A DNA stretch of 14,784 bases from Mycolicibacterium malmesburyense (GTDB taxonomy: Bacteria; Actinomycetota; Actinomycetes; Mycobacteriales; Mycobacteriaceae), in assembly GCF_001050015.1 (NCBI RefSeq), contig NZ_CVTB01000314.1, positions 1-14,784 on the forward strand, in the 5' to 3' direction. How positions within the stretch are numbered: position 1 is the first letter of the stretch; every line of letters starts with the position of its first letter. The translations under genes and the position numbers were made by a program. Below are positions 1 through 6,415 of the stretch, one piece after another. The notes under the pieces are model-generated. The model did not search any database. It was not told where the DNA came from and worked only from the letters and a program-made list of their open reading frames with translations.

Positions 1-292
1 CCCGCACGCGGGCGCCGGTGCGCGAGCCGCGCCGCACCTCGACGAGGCGCTCGGATTCGAGGACCCGCACCGCTTCGCGAAGGGTCGGTCGGCTCACCCC
101 GAAGTGGGCCATCAGCTCGGCTTCGTTGGGGAGGAAATCGCCGTCCTTGAGCTGACCGTCGACCACCATGCGGCGCAGCGTGCCCGCGACGAGCTCGGCC
201 GTCTTCGGAGACCGGACCGTCGTTCCGGATCCGACGCCGTCTGGACCGATCATCGGCGCCAGCGGTGTACTTCCAGCCACTCCCACTCCCAT
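1..292 (-). CDS. GntR-family (FadR subfamily) transcriptional regulator, N-terminal part only
   Basis: The gene reads leftward and leaves the window; 97 residues are visible from the ATG at 290-292. Residues 28-97 form a GntR winged helix: a helix rich in Arg and Leu (30-44), then the typical GxLxxGxxLPxEaELa stretch (46-62), the recognition helix around FGVSRPTLREAVRVLE (64-79) and the start of the wing (RLVEVRRGSRTG, 82-93). The 'SRPTLREA' form points to the FadR subfamily, whose C-terminal domain binds small acids or acyl-CoAs; that domain lies outside the window. The first 27 residues are Gly-rich and poorly conserved in style, so the real start could be the ATG at 251-253 (84 visible residues). 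No good ribosome-binding site precedes either start. The gene is divergent from the thiolase operon at 577, and a neighbouring beta-oxidation regulator is the simplest inference. Confidence 0.88.
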   Translation of the reverse strand, partial: MGVGVAGSTPLAPMIGPDGVGSGTTVRSPKTAELVAGTLRRMVVDGQLKDGDFLPNEAELMAHFGVSRPTLREAVRVLESERLVEVRRGSRTGARVR

Positions 293-299
293 GACGTTC

Positions 300-315
300 G
301 GCTGACCGTTCAGCC
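300..315. repeat. 16-bp inverted repeat upstream of the GntR start
   Basis: GGCTGA-CCGT-TCAGCC is a perfect 6-bp inverted repeat with a 4-nt centre, ending 8 bases before the GntR start codon at 292. It could be an autoregulatory operator or a short hairpin in the GntR leader. The repeat is seen directly; its role is not shown. A separate word, AGTAAACC at 329-336, recurs exactly at 501-508 inside the thiolase promoter. Confidence 0.4.
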
Positions 316-493
316 AGCTGTACAACTCAGTAAACCATGTGAGCAGGCCTTTCCGAGCAAAGGAGTGAACGACGGTTCGTCACGTCGGCCGCAGGGACGA
401 CACCTTATCCCTACCGCCAGGCGGGGCTAGCCTCCGCTAGGTTCGGGCTGCAACCGGCAAAGTCACCGGACGCGATGCCCACCAACCAGTAGG

Positions 494-522
494 TTGACCT
501 AGTAAACCTTGTCGTTTACGTT
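494..522 (+). promoter_or_regulatory. SigA-type promoter of the thiolase operon
   Basis: TTGACC (494-499) matches the -35 consensus at five of six bases. A 17-base spacer leads to TACGTT (517-522), which fits the mycobacterial -10 pattern TAnnnT. Transcription would begin near 529-530, giving a leader of about 47 bases before the ATG at 577. That ATG has a strong ribosome-binding site, AAGGAGA at 564-570, with a 6-base spacer. This is the best-formed promoter in the window together with the one before the MMPL gene. Confidence 0.6.
502..519. promoter_or_regulatory. Candidate operator: GTAAAC-N6-GTTTAC inverted repeat in the thiolase promoter
   Basis: A perfect 6-bp inverted repeat with a 6-base gap lies between the -35 and -10 elements and overlaps the first bases of the -10. 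A second, overlapping imperfect palindrome (491-509, seven of nine arm pairs) covers the -35. A protein bound here would block RNA polymerase. The divergent GntR regulator is the natural candidate, although the repeat does not match the usual FadR-subfamily core TNGTNNNACNA. Confidence 0.45.
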
Positions 523-576
523 CGGGGGTGGACCCCCGCGTGTGGGTGAATCATCGAACTTCGAAGGAGAAGTGTC

Positions 577-1734
577 ATGGCTGAAGCCGTCATCGTCGAG
601 GCAGTACGGTCGCCCGTCGGCAAGCGCAACGGCGGGCTGTCCGGCGTTCATGCCGGTGACCTGTCGGCCCAGGTGCTCAATGGCCTCGTCGAGCGTGCCG
701 GCGTGGATCCTGCCCTGGTCGACGACGTGATCTGGGGCTGCGTCATGCAGGCCGGCGAGCAGGCACTCGACATCGCCCGCACCGCGGTGCTGGCGGCCGG
801 GTGGCCGGAGAGCGTGCCCGGTGTGACCGTCGACCGCCAGTGCGGTTCGAGCCAGCAGTCGGTGCACTTCGCCGCCGCCGGTGTGGTGGCCGGCCACTAC
901 GACGCCGTCGTCGCCGGTGGCGTCGAGGTGATGTCGCGTACCCCGATGGGCTCGTCGCTGGCCAACGGCGGCCATCCCTACCCCGAGGCGTTCCGGGGCC
1001 GCTACAGCCAGACCCCGAACCAGGGCATCGGCGCCGAGATGATCGCCGAGCAGTGGGGCTTCGACCGCACCATGCTCGACCAGTTCTCCCTCGACTCGCA
1101 CGAGAAGGCGGCAGCCGCGCAGGACTCCGGCGCCTTCGACGATCAGATCGTCGGCATCAAGACCAAGGACGAGGACGGCAACGAGAGTGTCGTGCTCAAG
1201 GACGAGGGCATCCGCCGCGGCACGCCGATCGAGAAGATGGCTCAGTTGAAGCCGGCGTTCAAGGAGGACGGCGTGATCCACGCCGGTAACTCCAGCCAGA
1301 TCTCCGACGGTTCGGCGGCGCTGCTGTTCATGTCGGCCGAGAAGGCGAAAGAGTTGGGCCTCAAGCCGATCGCCAAGGTGCACACCGCGGTGCTGGCAGG
1401 TTCCGACCCGGTGATCATGCTGACCGCGCCGATCCCGGCCACCCAGAAGGCGCTCAAGAAGTCGGGCCTGCGACTCGAGGACATCGGCGTGTTCGAGGTG
1501 AACGAGGCGTTCGCGCCCGTGCCGATGGCATGGCTGAAGGACATCGGCGCCGACGAGAAGAAGCTCAACCCCAACGGCGGCGCAATCGCGCTCGGCCACC
1601 CGCTCGGCGGTTCGGGCGCCCGCATCATGACGACGATGCTGTACCACATGCGGGACAACGGAATTCGGTACGGCCTGCAGACCATGTGCGAGGGTGGCGG
1701 CCAGGCCAACGCCACCATTCTCGAACTGTTGTGA
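577..1734 (+). CDS. Acetyl-CoA acyltransferase (thiolase, FadA family)
   Basis: A 385-residue degradative thiolase that cleaves 3-oxoacyl-CoA with CoA to acetyl-CoA (or propionyl-CoA from 2-methyl substrates) and a shortened acyl-CoA in the cytoplasm. The catalytic triad is visible: nucleophile Cys89 in VDRQCGSSQQ, His341 in GGAIALGHPLGGSG and the proton-transfer Cys371 in TMCEGGG; the NEAFAP loop is also present. Length is normal for the family. The sequence style resembles mycobacterial FadA6 and FadA5 (thiolases of sterol breakdown), but I cannot assign the exact paralogue. The ATG at 577 has an excellent AAGGAGA site. The stop overlaps the start of the next gene by four bases (GTGA), so translation is probably coupled. 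It is the first gene of the operon and sits behind the promoter and operator at 494-522. Confidence 0.93.
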   Translation: MAEAVIVEAVRSPVGKRNGGLSGVHAGDLSAQVLNGLVERAGVDPALVDDVIWGCVMQAGEQALDIARTAVLAAGWPESVPGVTVDRQCGSSQQSVHFAAAGVVAGHYDAVVAGGVEVMSRTPMGSSLANGGHPYPEAFRGRYSQTPNQGIGAEMIAEQWGFDRTMLDQFSLDSHEKAAAAQDSGAFDDQIVGIKTKDEDGNESVVLKDEGIRRGTPIEKMAQLKPAFKEDGVIHAGNSSQISDGSAALLFMSAEKAKELGLKPIAKVHTAVLAGSDPVIMLTAPIPATQKALKKSGLRLEDIGVFEVNEAFAPVPMAWLKDIGADEKKLNPNGGAIALGHPLGGSGARIMTTMLYHMRDNGIRYGLQTMCEGGGQANATILELL

Positions 1735-2528
1735 CGACCGAAGTGACGACCCCCGCGGCGCTCACCGAGCGCCGCGGGAACGTCATGCTCATCACGATCA
1801 ACCGTCCCGAGGCGCGCAACGCCGTCAACAGCGCGGTGAGCACCGCGGTCGGCGACGCGTTGCAGGAGGCGCAGGACGATCCCGACGTACGCGCGGTGGT
1901 GATCACTGGTGCGGGTGAATCCTTCTGTGCGGGTGCCGATCTGAAGGCAATCGCGCGGCGGGAAAGCCTGTTCCACCCGGAGCATCCCGAGTGGGGTTTC
2001 GCCGGCTACGTGCAGCATTACATCGACAAGCCGACCATCGCCGCGGTCAACTGCACCGCGCTGGGCGGCGGCACCGAGCTCGCGCTCGCCAGCGATCTGG
2101 TGGTCGCCGAAGAACGCGCGAAATTCGGTCTGCCCGAAGTGAAGCGGGGCCTCATCGCCGCCGCGGGCGGGGTGTTCCGCATCGTCGACCACCTGCCGCG
2201 CAAGGTCGCGATGGAGCTGCTGTTCACCGGCGAGCCGATGTCGTCGGCCGATGCGCTCAAGTGGGGATTGATCAACGAAGTCGTGCCCGACGGCACCGCG
2301 GTCGATGCGGCGCTCGCGCTCGCCGAACGCATCACCTGCAATGCGCCGCTTGCGGTTTGGGCGAGCAAGCGGGTGGCGATGGGTGTCGACGACGGCGTCA
2401 TCACCGGCGACGAAGCCGGGTGGTCGAGGACCATGCGTGAGATTTCGACGGTGATCCGTTCCGAGGACGCCAAGGAAGGACCGCTGGCATTCGCCGAGAA
2501 GCGCCAGCCTGTTTGGAAGGCCAAGTAG
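1731..2528 (+). CDS. Enoyl-CoA hydratase (crotonase family) with both catalytic glutamates
   Basis: A 265-residue crotonase that should hydrate 2-enoyl-CoA to 3-hydroxyacyl-CoA. The oxyanion-hole segments are SFCAGADLKA (64-73) and ALGGGTELALASDL (110-123). Glu116 and Glu136 lie exactly 20 residues apart, as do Glu144 and Glu164 of rat mitochondrial hydratase, so both catalytic acids are present. The start is the GTG at 1731, which overlaps the thiolase stop (GTGA). The reading frame is open well upstream of that inside the thiolase gene, but the upstream residues look nothing like a crotonase. A second GTG at 1743 is possible. It lies between the thiolase and the acyl-CoA dehydrogenase in the same operon, as expected for consecutive beta-oxidation steps. 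EchA-type paralogues are numerous, so I give no symbol. Confidence 0.92.
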   Translation: MTTEVTTPAALTERRGNVMLITINRPEARNAVNSAVSTAVGDALQEAQDDPDVRAVVITGAGESFCAGADLKAIARRESLFHPEHPEWGFAGYVQHYIDKPTIAAVNCTALGGGTELALASDLVVAEERAKFGLPEVKRGLIAAAGGVFRIVDHLPRKVAMELLFTGEPMSSADALKWGLINEVVPDGTAVDAALALAERITCNAPLAVWASKRVAMGVDDGVITGDEAGWSRTMREISTVIRSEDAKEGPLAFAEKRQPVWKAK

Positions 2529-2530
2529 CA

Positions 2531-3673
2531 GTGAAGAGAACAATTTTCGACGCCGAACACGAGGCGTTCCGCGAGACCGTCAGGGAGTACATCGAGCGCG
2601 AGCTCGTGCCTAACCAGGAGAAGTGGGAGACCGAGCGCATCGTCGACCGCTCGGCGTACACCGCGGCCGGCAAATACGGGCTGATCGGGTTCAACATGCC
2701 CGAGGAGTTCGGCGGCGGCGGGTCCGATGACTTCCGGTTCAACGCGATCATCGACGAGGAGACCGCCAGGTCCGGTGTGCACGGACCCGCGCTGAGCCTG
2801 CACAACGATGTCGTCGGCCCATACTTCAAGGAGCTGGCCAACGACGAGCAGAAGAAGCGCTGGCTGCCCGGAATCACCAGCGGTGAACTGATCATCGCGA
2901 TCGCGATGACGGAACCGGGCGCCGGCAGCGACCTCGCCGGCATCCGTACGTCCGCGGTCCGCGATGGTGACGACTGGATCGTCAACGGCTCCAAGACGTT
3001 CATCTCGTCGGGCATCAACTGTGACCTGTGCGTGGTCGTCGCGCGCACCGATCCCGAGGCCGGCCACAAGGGCTTCTCGCTCTTCGTGGTGGAGCGGGAC
3101 ATGGAGGGCTTCACCCGAGGTCGCAAGCTCGACAAGATGGGCCTGCACAGCCAGGACACCTCCGAGCTGCACTTCGAGAACGTGCGGGTGCCGAACGCGA
3201 ACCTGCTCGGCAAAGAGGGCCGCGGCTTCTACCACCTGATGACCAATCTGCCCTCGGAGCGGTTGGGTATCGCCATCTCGGCCATCGCCGGAGCTCGCGG
3301 GGTGTTCGACGAGACGCTGCAATATGCCAAGGACCGCAAGGCTTTTGGGCAGCCGATCGGCAGTTTCCAGCACAACCGCTTCCTGCTCGCCGAAATGGAG
3401 ACCGAGCTCGAGGTCACCGAGAACTACATCGACCGCTGCCTGCAGGGCGTGGTCGACGGTGAGCTGACCGCGGTCGAGGCGGCCAAGGCCAAGTGGTGGG
3501 CCACCGAAGTGGCCAAGAAGGTCGTCGACCAGTGCGTGCAGCTGCACGGCGGTTACGGCTACATGATGGAGTACCGCGTCGCCCGCGCCTACGTGGACGG
3601 ACGCATCCAGACGATCTTCGGTGGCACCACCGAGATCATGAAGGAGATCATCGGCCGCGACTTGGGTGTCTAG
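2531..3673 (+). CDS. Acyl-CoA dehydrogenase (FadE family)
   Basis: A 380-residue FAD enzyme that oxidises acyl-CoA to trans-2-enoyl-CoA and passes electrons to ETF. The family signature AMTEPGAGSDLAG (125-137) and the C-terminal QLHGGYGYMMEYRVAR (337-352) are clear. The position that holds the catalytic Glu in short- and medium-chain enzymes is Gly here (IFGGTTEI, 362-369). A Glu is instead present at 243 in SERLG, the place used by isovaleryl-CoA and long-chain dehydrogenases. This suggests a branched- or long-chain substrate. I chose the GTG at 2531, two bases after the hydratase stop, with GGAAGG at 2515-2520 as ribosome-binding site; a TTG at 2513 would overlap the hydratase. It is the last gene of the operon, followed by the terminator at 3711-3744. 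Confidence 0.93.
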   Translation: MKRTIFDAEHEAFRETVREYIERELVPNQEKWETERIVDRSAYTAAGKYGLIGFNMPEEFGGGGSDDFRFNAIIDEETARSGVHGPALSLHNDVVGPYFKELANDEQKKRWLPGITSGELIIAIAMTEPGAGSDLAGIRTSAVRDGDDWIVNGSKTFISSGINCDLCVVVARTDPEAGHKGFSLFVVERDMEGFTRGRKLDKMGLHSQDTSELHFENVRVPNANLLGKEGRGFYHLMTNLPSERLGIAISAIAGARGVFDETLQYAKDRKAFGQPIGSFQHNRFLLAEMETELEVTENYIDRCLQGVVDGELTAVEAAKAKWWATEVAKKVVDQCVQLHGGYGYMMEYRVARAYVDGRIQTIFGGTTEIMKEIIGRDLGV

Positions 3674-3710
3674 CCGGCTCGGCCGGCGTGGTGTCTGACG
3701 CCCCAACGCC

Positions 3711-3744
3711 AAAGCCCCCGAAACAACGGCGTTTCGGGGGCTTT
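3711..3744. terminator. Bidirectional intrinsic terminator between convergent genes
   Basis: AAAGCCCCCGAAAC (3711-3724) and GTTTCGGGGGCTTT (3731-3744) form a perfect 14-bp stem with a 6-base loop, with A/T tracts at the base on both strands. It lies between the stop of the acyl-CoA dehydrogenase (3673) and the stop of the fasciclin gene (3762), so it can end transcription from both sides. Confidence 0.9.
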
Positions 3745-3761
3745 CGCGTGTCTCGGGGCGA

Positions 3762-4535
3762 TCAGCCGACCGGAGCCTCGGCGGCCGGTGTCGGCTCGGC
3801 CGGTGCGGTCGGCTCGGCCGGTGCAGCCGGCTCGGTGGTCTCGGTGGTCGTCTCGGTCGTGGTCGTCTCGCTGGTCGACGTCGCCGACGGCGTGACAGCC
3901 TCCGGCGGGTTGGCCGGATCGAGCACCGCGTCGATGAGGTAGATCCGGGCGTTGGCCGCCTGGATGCCACCGCAGACCACCTTGGCGGTGTCGTTGACCA
4001 CGATGTCGGCGTTCTCACCGGTCACCTTGATCTCCGCGCCCTGCTGCGTGGGCCGCTGACCCTTGAGGTCCTTCGGTCCGAGCAGGCCGAGGAACACGTG
4101 GTAGTAGTCGAAGTCCGTCAGCGCGGCGGGGTCGGCCTTCAGCGCGTCCAGCTGTGCGGGCGCAAGCGCGGCGAACGCCTCGTTCGTCGGCGCGAAGACC
4201 ACGTACGGGCCGTTCTCCAGCACGGGCACCACGTTCACGACGGGATTGAACCCACCCGAGATCGCGGAGTAGAAGGTGCTGGCCTCCGGGATGGCCTGCA
4301 GGGCCTGGCCGACCGGAAGGTTGTTCAGCGCCTTCCAGTTGGGCACGGCCTCCTTGAAGGCGTCACAGCCCTTGCCCTCCGGGTTCGGGATCTCCACCTC
4401 CGTCGTGGTGGTCGGCTCGGCGGGCTGCTCCGGCGCGGGCGGGTCGGCGTACGCCGTCACGGCCAGGGGCACGGACAAGGCGATCGCGGCGATCCCGGTT
4501 GCGGCACCAAGGGCTTTGCTGGTGCGAGTCTTCAC
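3762..4535 (-). CDS. Secreted fasciclin (FAS1) domain protein, MPT70/MPT83-like, with Thr/Glu/Pro tail
   Basis: A 257-residue exported protein. Residues 1-30 are a Sec signal peptide (Lys/Arg start, hydrophobic core, probable cleavage after AYA30). No lipobox Cys follows, so it is probably released like MPT70 rather than lipid-anchored like MPT83. A Pro/Glu/Thr linker (31-55) precedes one FAS1 domain (about 57-207) with the H1 motif VVFAPTNEAF (112-121), the YH motif YYHVF (144-148) and an H2-like IYLIDAVLDP end (198-207). Cys57 and Cys188 match the cysteines that form the MPB70 disulfide. A 46-residue tail (212-257) rich in Thr, Glu, Pro and Ala follows, which MPT70 (193 residues) lacks. The GTG start has GAGGAG at 4542-4547, 6 bases away. 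Adhesion or surface function is family-level inference. It converges on the FadE operon across the terminator. Confidence 0.9.
   Translation of the reverse strand: MKTRTSKALGAATGIAAIALSVPLAVTAYADPPAPEQPAEPTTTTEVEIPNPEGKGCDAFKEAVPNWKALNNLPVGQALQAIPEASTFYSAISGGFNPVVNVVPVLENGPYVVFAPTNEAFAALAPAQLDALKADPAALTDFDYYHVFLGLLGPKDLKGQRPTQQGAEIKVTGENADIVVNDTAKVVCGGIQAANARIYLIDAVLDPANPPEAVTPSATSTSETTTTETTTETTEPAAPAEPTAPAEPTPAAEAPVG
3791..3826. repeat. 18-bp tandem repeat in the tail-coding region of the fasciclin gene
   Basis: Two adjacent 18-bp units (3791-3808 and 3809-3826) begin TCGGCTCGGCCGGTGC and differ at one base. They encode repeated AEPTAP/TEPAAP-type hexapeptides in the C-terminal tail. Such in-frame units can expand or contract by slippage, so tail length may vary between strains. 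Confidence 0.75.
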
Positions 4536-4567
4536 TTACGGCTCCTCAGCTAGACAGGTCGAAAGGC

Positions 4568-4597
4568 ATGGTAAAGGCAGTGCTCGGTCATCGCCAA
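4568..4597 (-). promoter_or_regulatory. Candidate promoter of the fasciclin gene
   Basis: On the minus strand, TTGGCG (4597-4592) is separated by 18 bases from TACCAT (4573-4568), which fits TAnnnT. Transcription would start near 4561, giving a leader of about 25 bases that carries the GAGGAG site. The -35 matches only four of six consensus bases. Confidence 0.4.
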
Positions 4598-4694
4598 AGT
4601 CGTCACCTCGCCAAACGCCCTTCGCAGGCATGCTGACCTGCGCGTTGTCAATCTGGCCACACGGTGCGCCGAAAGCCGGGAAACGGGCGATGCA

Positions 4695-4700
4695 TACGAT
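4695..4700 (+). promoter_or_regulatory. -10 element TACGAT directing a leaderless transcript
   Basis: TACGAT ends seven bases before the ATG at 4708, so the A of that ATG falls where transcription should start. No convincing -35 is present. Leaderless mRNAs are common in mycobacteria. The same 7-base spacing recurs at the small ORF (12533-12538). Confidence 0.5.
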
Positions 4701-4707
4701 GACCCGC

Positions 4708-5232
4708 ATGCCCGAGCCCCTGATCATCCCCATTCGAGGTCGTCGACCGTCCCTGCACGCCGAGGCCTGGGCGGCGCCCAACGCGAGCCTGATCGGGCAG
4801 GTGACGCTCGCCGCGCGCGCCAGCGTCTGGTACGGCGCCACGCTGCGGGCCGAGGCCGAGCCCATCGAGATCGGCTTCGGCACCAACATCCAGGACGGGG
4901 TGACGATCCACGTCGATCCGGAATTCCCGGTCTGCGTCGGCGAAGAGGTCAGCGTGGGGCACAACGCCGTGCTGCACGGCTGCACCATCGAGGACGGTGC
5001 GCTGATCGGCATGGGCGCGGTCATCCTCAACGGCGCGACGGTCGGGCAGGGCGCGCTGATCGCCGCGGGCGCGGTGGTGCCCCAGGGCTTCGTCGTGCCG
5101 CCGCGGACCCTGGTCGCAGGGGTCCCCGGCAAGGTGCGCCGTGACCTCAGCGACGCCGAGGTCAACCACAACCGCTACAACGCGCAGGTGTATCAGCACC
5201 TCATCGATCTGCACCGCGACGCGTCGGCCTAG
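4708..5232 (+). CDS. Gamma-carbonic-anhydrase-like left-handed beta-helix protein
   Basis: A 174-residue hexapeptide-repeat protein of the gamma carbonic anhydrase/LbH family, expected to form a trimer with metal sites at subunit interfaces. The three metal-ligand histidines are present: His68 (TIH), His85 and His90 (VGHNAVLHGC), with the same 5-residue spacing as His117/His122 of the archaeal enzyme Cam. The NIQDG motif (60-64) is intact, but the usual RxD is R47-A-E49, an Asp-to-Glu change. Hexad repeats run from about 25 to 148, and the C-terminus is a short charged helix. Three in-frame ATGs occur (4690, 4699, 4708). I chose 4708 because TACGAT lies exactly seven bases upstream, implying a leaderless mRNA; GGGAAA before 4690 offers a weaker alternative. 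Activity as a carbonic anhydrase is not assured, since many homologues are inactive or act on other substrates. Confidence 0.85.
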   Translation: MPEPLIIPIRGRRPSLHAEAWAAPNASLIGQVTLAARASVWYGATLRAEAEPIEIGFGTNIQDGVTIHVDPEFPVCVGEEVSVGHNAVLHGCTIEDGALIGMGAVILNGATVGQGALIAAGAVVPQGFVVPPRTLVAGVPGKVRRDLSDAEVNHNRYNAQVYQHLIDLHRDASA

Positions 5233-5266
5233 ATTCTCCCGGGTCGGATCCGGGTACAGGCGTACC

Positions 5267-6415
5267 GTGAAACGTCTTCGCATCCTGGTGACCGGCGCGA
5301 CCGGTTACGTCGGATCCCGGCTCGTCACCGCCCTCCTCTCGGAGGGGTGCGACGTCGTCGCCGCCAGCCGAAACCCCGACAGACTCGCCGATTTCGGATG
5401 GCAGGACCGCGTCACCGCGGTCGCGTTGGACGCCCACGACGAGGATTCGGCGCGCTCGGCGTTCGCCGACGCCGGCCACATCGACGTCGTCTACTACCTC
5501 GTGCACGGCATCGGGCAACCGGACTTCCGCGAAGCCGACAACCGCGCGGCGGCCAACGTGGCCCGGGCGGCCAAGGACGCCGGCGTGCGCCGAATCGTGT
5601 ACCTCGGCGGGTTCGTACCCGACGGCGACGACCTCTCCGAGCACCTGGCCAGCCGCGCCGAGGTCGCCGAGGCGTTGCACGTCGACGGCGGGCCCGACGT
5701 GGTGTGGCTCGGCGCGGCCATCATCATCGGGGCAGGGTCGACGTCGTTCGAGATGCTGCGGTACGTGGGCGACCGGTTCCTGATCATCCCGATGCCCGCC
5801 TGGTCGGCGAACCCGATCGACCCGATCTCGATCTGCGATGTGCTGCACTACCTCGTCGCCGCCGCGGATACCGAGCGCGTGCCCGCCGGCGCGTACGACA
5901 TCACCGGCCCCGAAACCACGTCCTACGCCGATCTGCTGCGGACCTATGCCCGGATCGCAGGCAAGTGGCGGGCCGAGCTGCCGGTCAACGGTATCGACAC
6001 CGGCCTCGTCTCGTGGGTGACGGCCGCGGTGCTTCCGGTGCCGGGTGGACTCGCGGCCGATTTGGTGCAGTCGCTGGACCATCCGATGATGGCGTCCGAG
6101 ACCGGGCTGCGTGAGTTCGTGCCGGACCCGCCCGCCGGGCTGATCGGCGTCGAGGAAGCGATCACACGGGCACTGGCCAGCCGTCGCCGCCGGCCCGTCG
6201 ACGAGCTCACCGATCCGCACCACCTCGCCGACACCGACCCCGGCTGGGCCGGTGGGGACACCCTGCGCCTCCGGCAGGTCGCCGGCGCGGTCACCCCGTC
6301 GATCGTGCGGCCCGCGCTCGGGCTCATCGGTGGCGTGCCCGGACCCGTCGCGGGAGCGGTGCGCACCGGCCTCGACACGTTTCTGCACTTCATGCCGAAG
6401 GTCGTCCCGACGTGA
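5267..6415 (+). CDS. NAD(P)-binding Rossmann protein, YbjT-like atypical SDR
   Basis: A 382-residue atypical short-chain dehydrogenase/epimerase-like protein. The dinucleotide motif VTGATGYVGSRL lies at residues 8-19. Segments such as YYLVHGIGQPDF, RRIVYLGGF and AAIIIGAGSTSFEMLRYV resemble E. coli YbjT. E. coli YbjT continues into a C-terminal DUF2867-type domain; here only about 80 residues follow the Rossmann part, ending in a Pro/Gly/Val-rich stretch with GLIGGVPGPVAGAVR. The product lacks the classical YxxxK active site, so reductase activity is uncertain; NADPH sensing or a ubiquinone-related role as in other atypical SDRs is possible. The GTG start at 5267 sits 34 bases after the previous stop with only a weak ACAGG upstream. 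Its stop overlaps the next start by four bases, linking it to the membrane protein. Confidence 0.82.
   Translation: MKRLRILVTGATGYVGSRLVTALLSEGCDVVAASRNPDRLADFGWQDRVTAVALDAHDEDSARSAFADAGHIDVVYYLVHGIGQPDFREADNRAAANVARAAKDAGVRRIVYLGGFVPDGDDLSEHLASRAEVAEALHVDGGPDVVWLGAAIIIGAGSTSFEMLRYVGDRFLIIPMPAWSANPIDPISICDVLHYLVAAADTERVPAGAYDITGPETTSYADLLRTYARIAGKWRAELPVNGIDTGLVSWVTAAVLPVPGGLAADLVQSLDHPMMASETGLREFVPDPPAGLIGVEEAITRALASRRRRPVDELTDPHHLADTDPGWAGGDTLRLRQVAGAVTPSIVRPALGLIGGVPGPVAGAVRTGLDTFLHFMPKVVPT

Noticed and set aside
365..430. Short GTG frame after AAAGGAG at 359-365
   Set aside because: The Shine-Dalgarno-like word directly touches the GTG, leaving no spacing; 21 residues with no coding signal.
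414..440. Two small inverted repeats (CCGCC-A-GGCGG and CTAGC-CTCC-GCTAG)
   Set aside because: Arms of only five bases at high GC are expected by chance, and their position far from the promoter core gives no support.
499..1647. Long open frame antisense to the thiolase gene
   Set aside because: Arg/His/Gly-rich with no family signature; it mirrors GC-rich codons of the real thiolase, which has all catalytic residues.
2018..4018. 666-codon open frame on the minus strand
   Set aside because: It crosses the hydratase, FadE, the terminator and the fasciclin gene in antisense or the wrong frame; composition is low-complexity Arg/Pro, typical of shadows at high GC.
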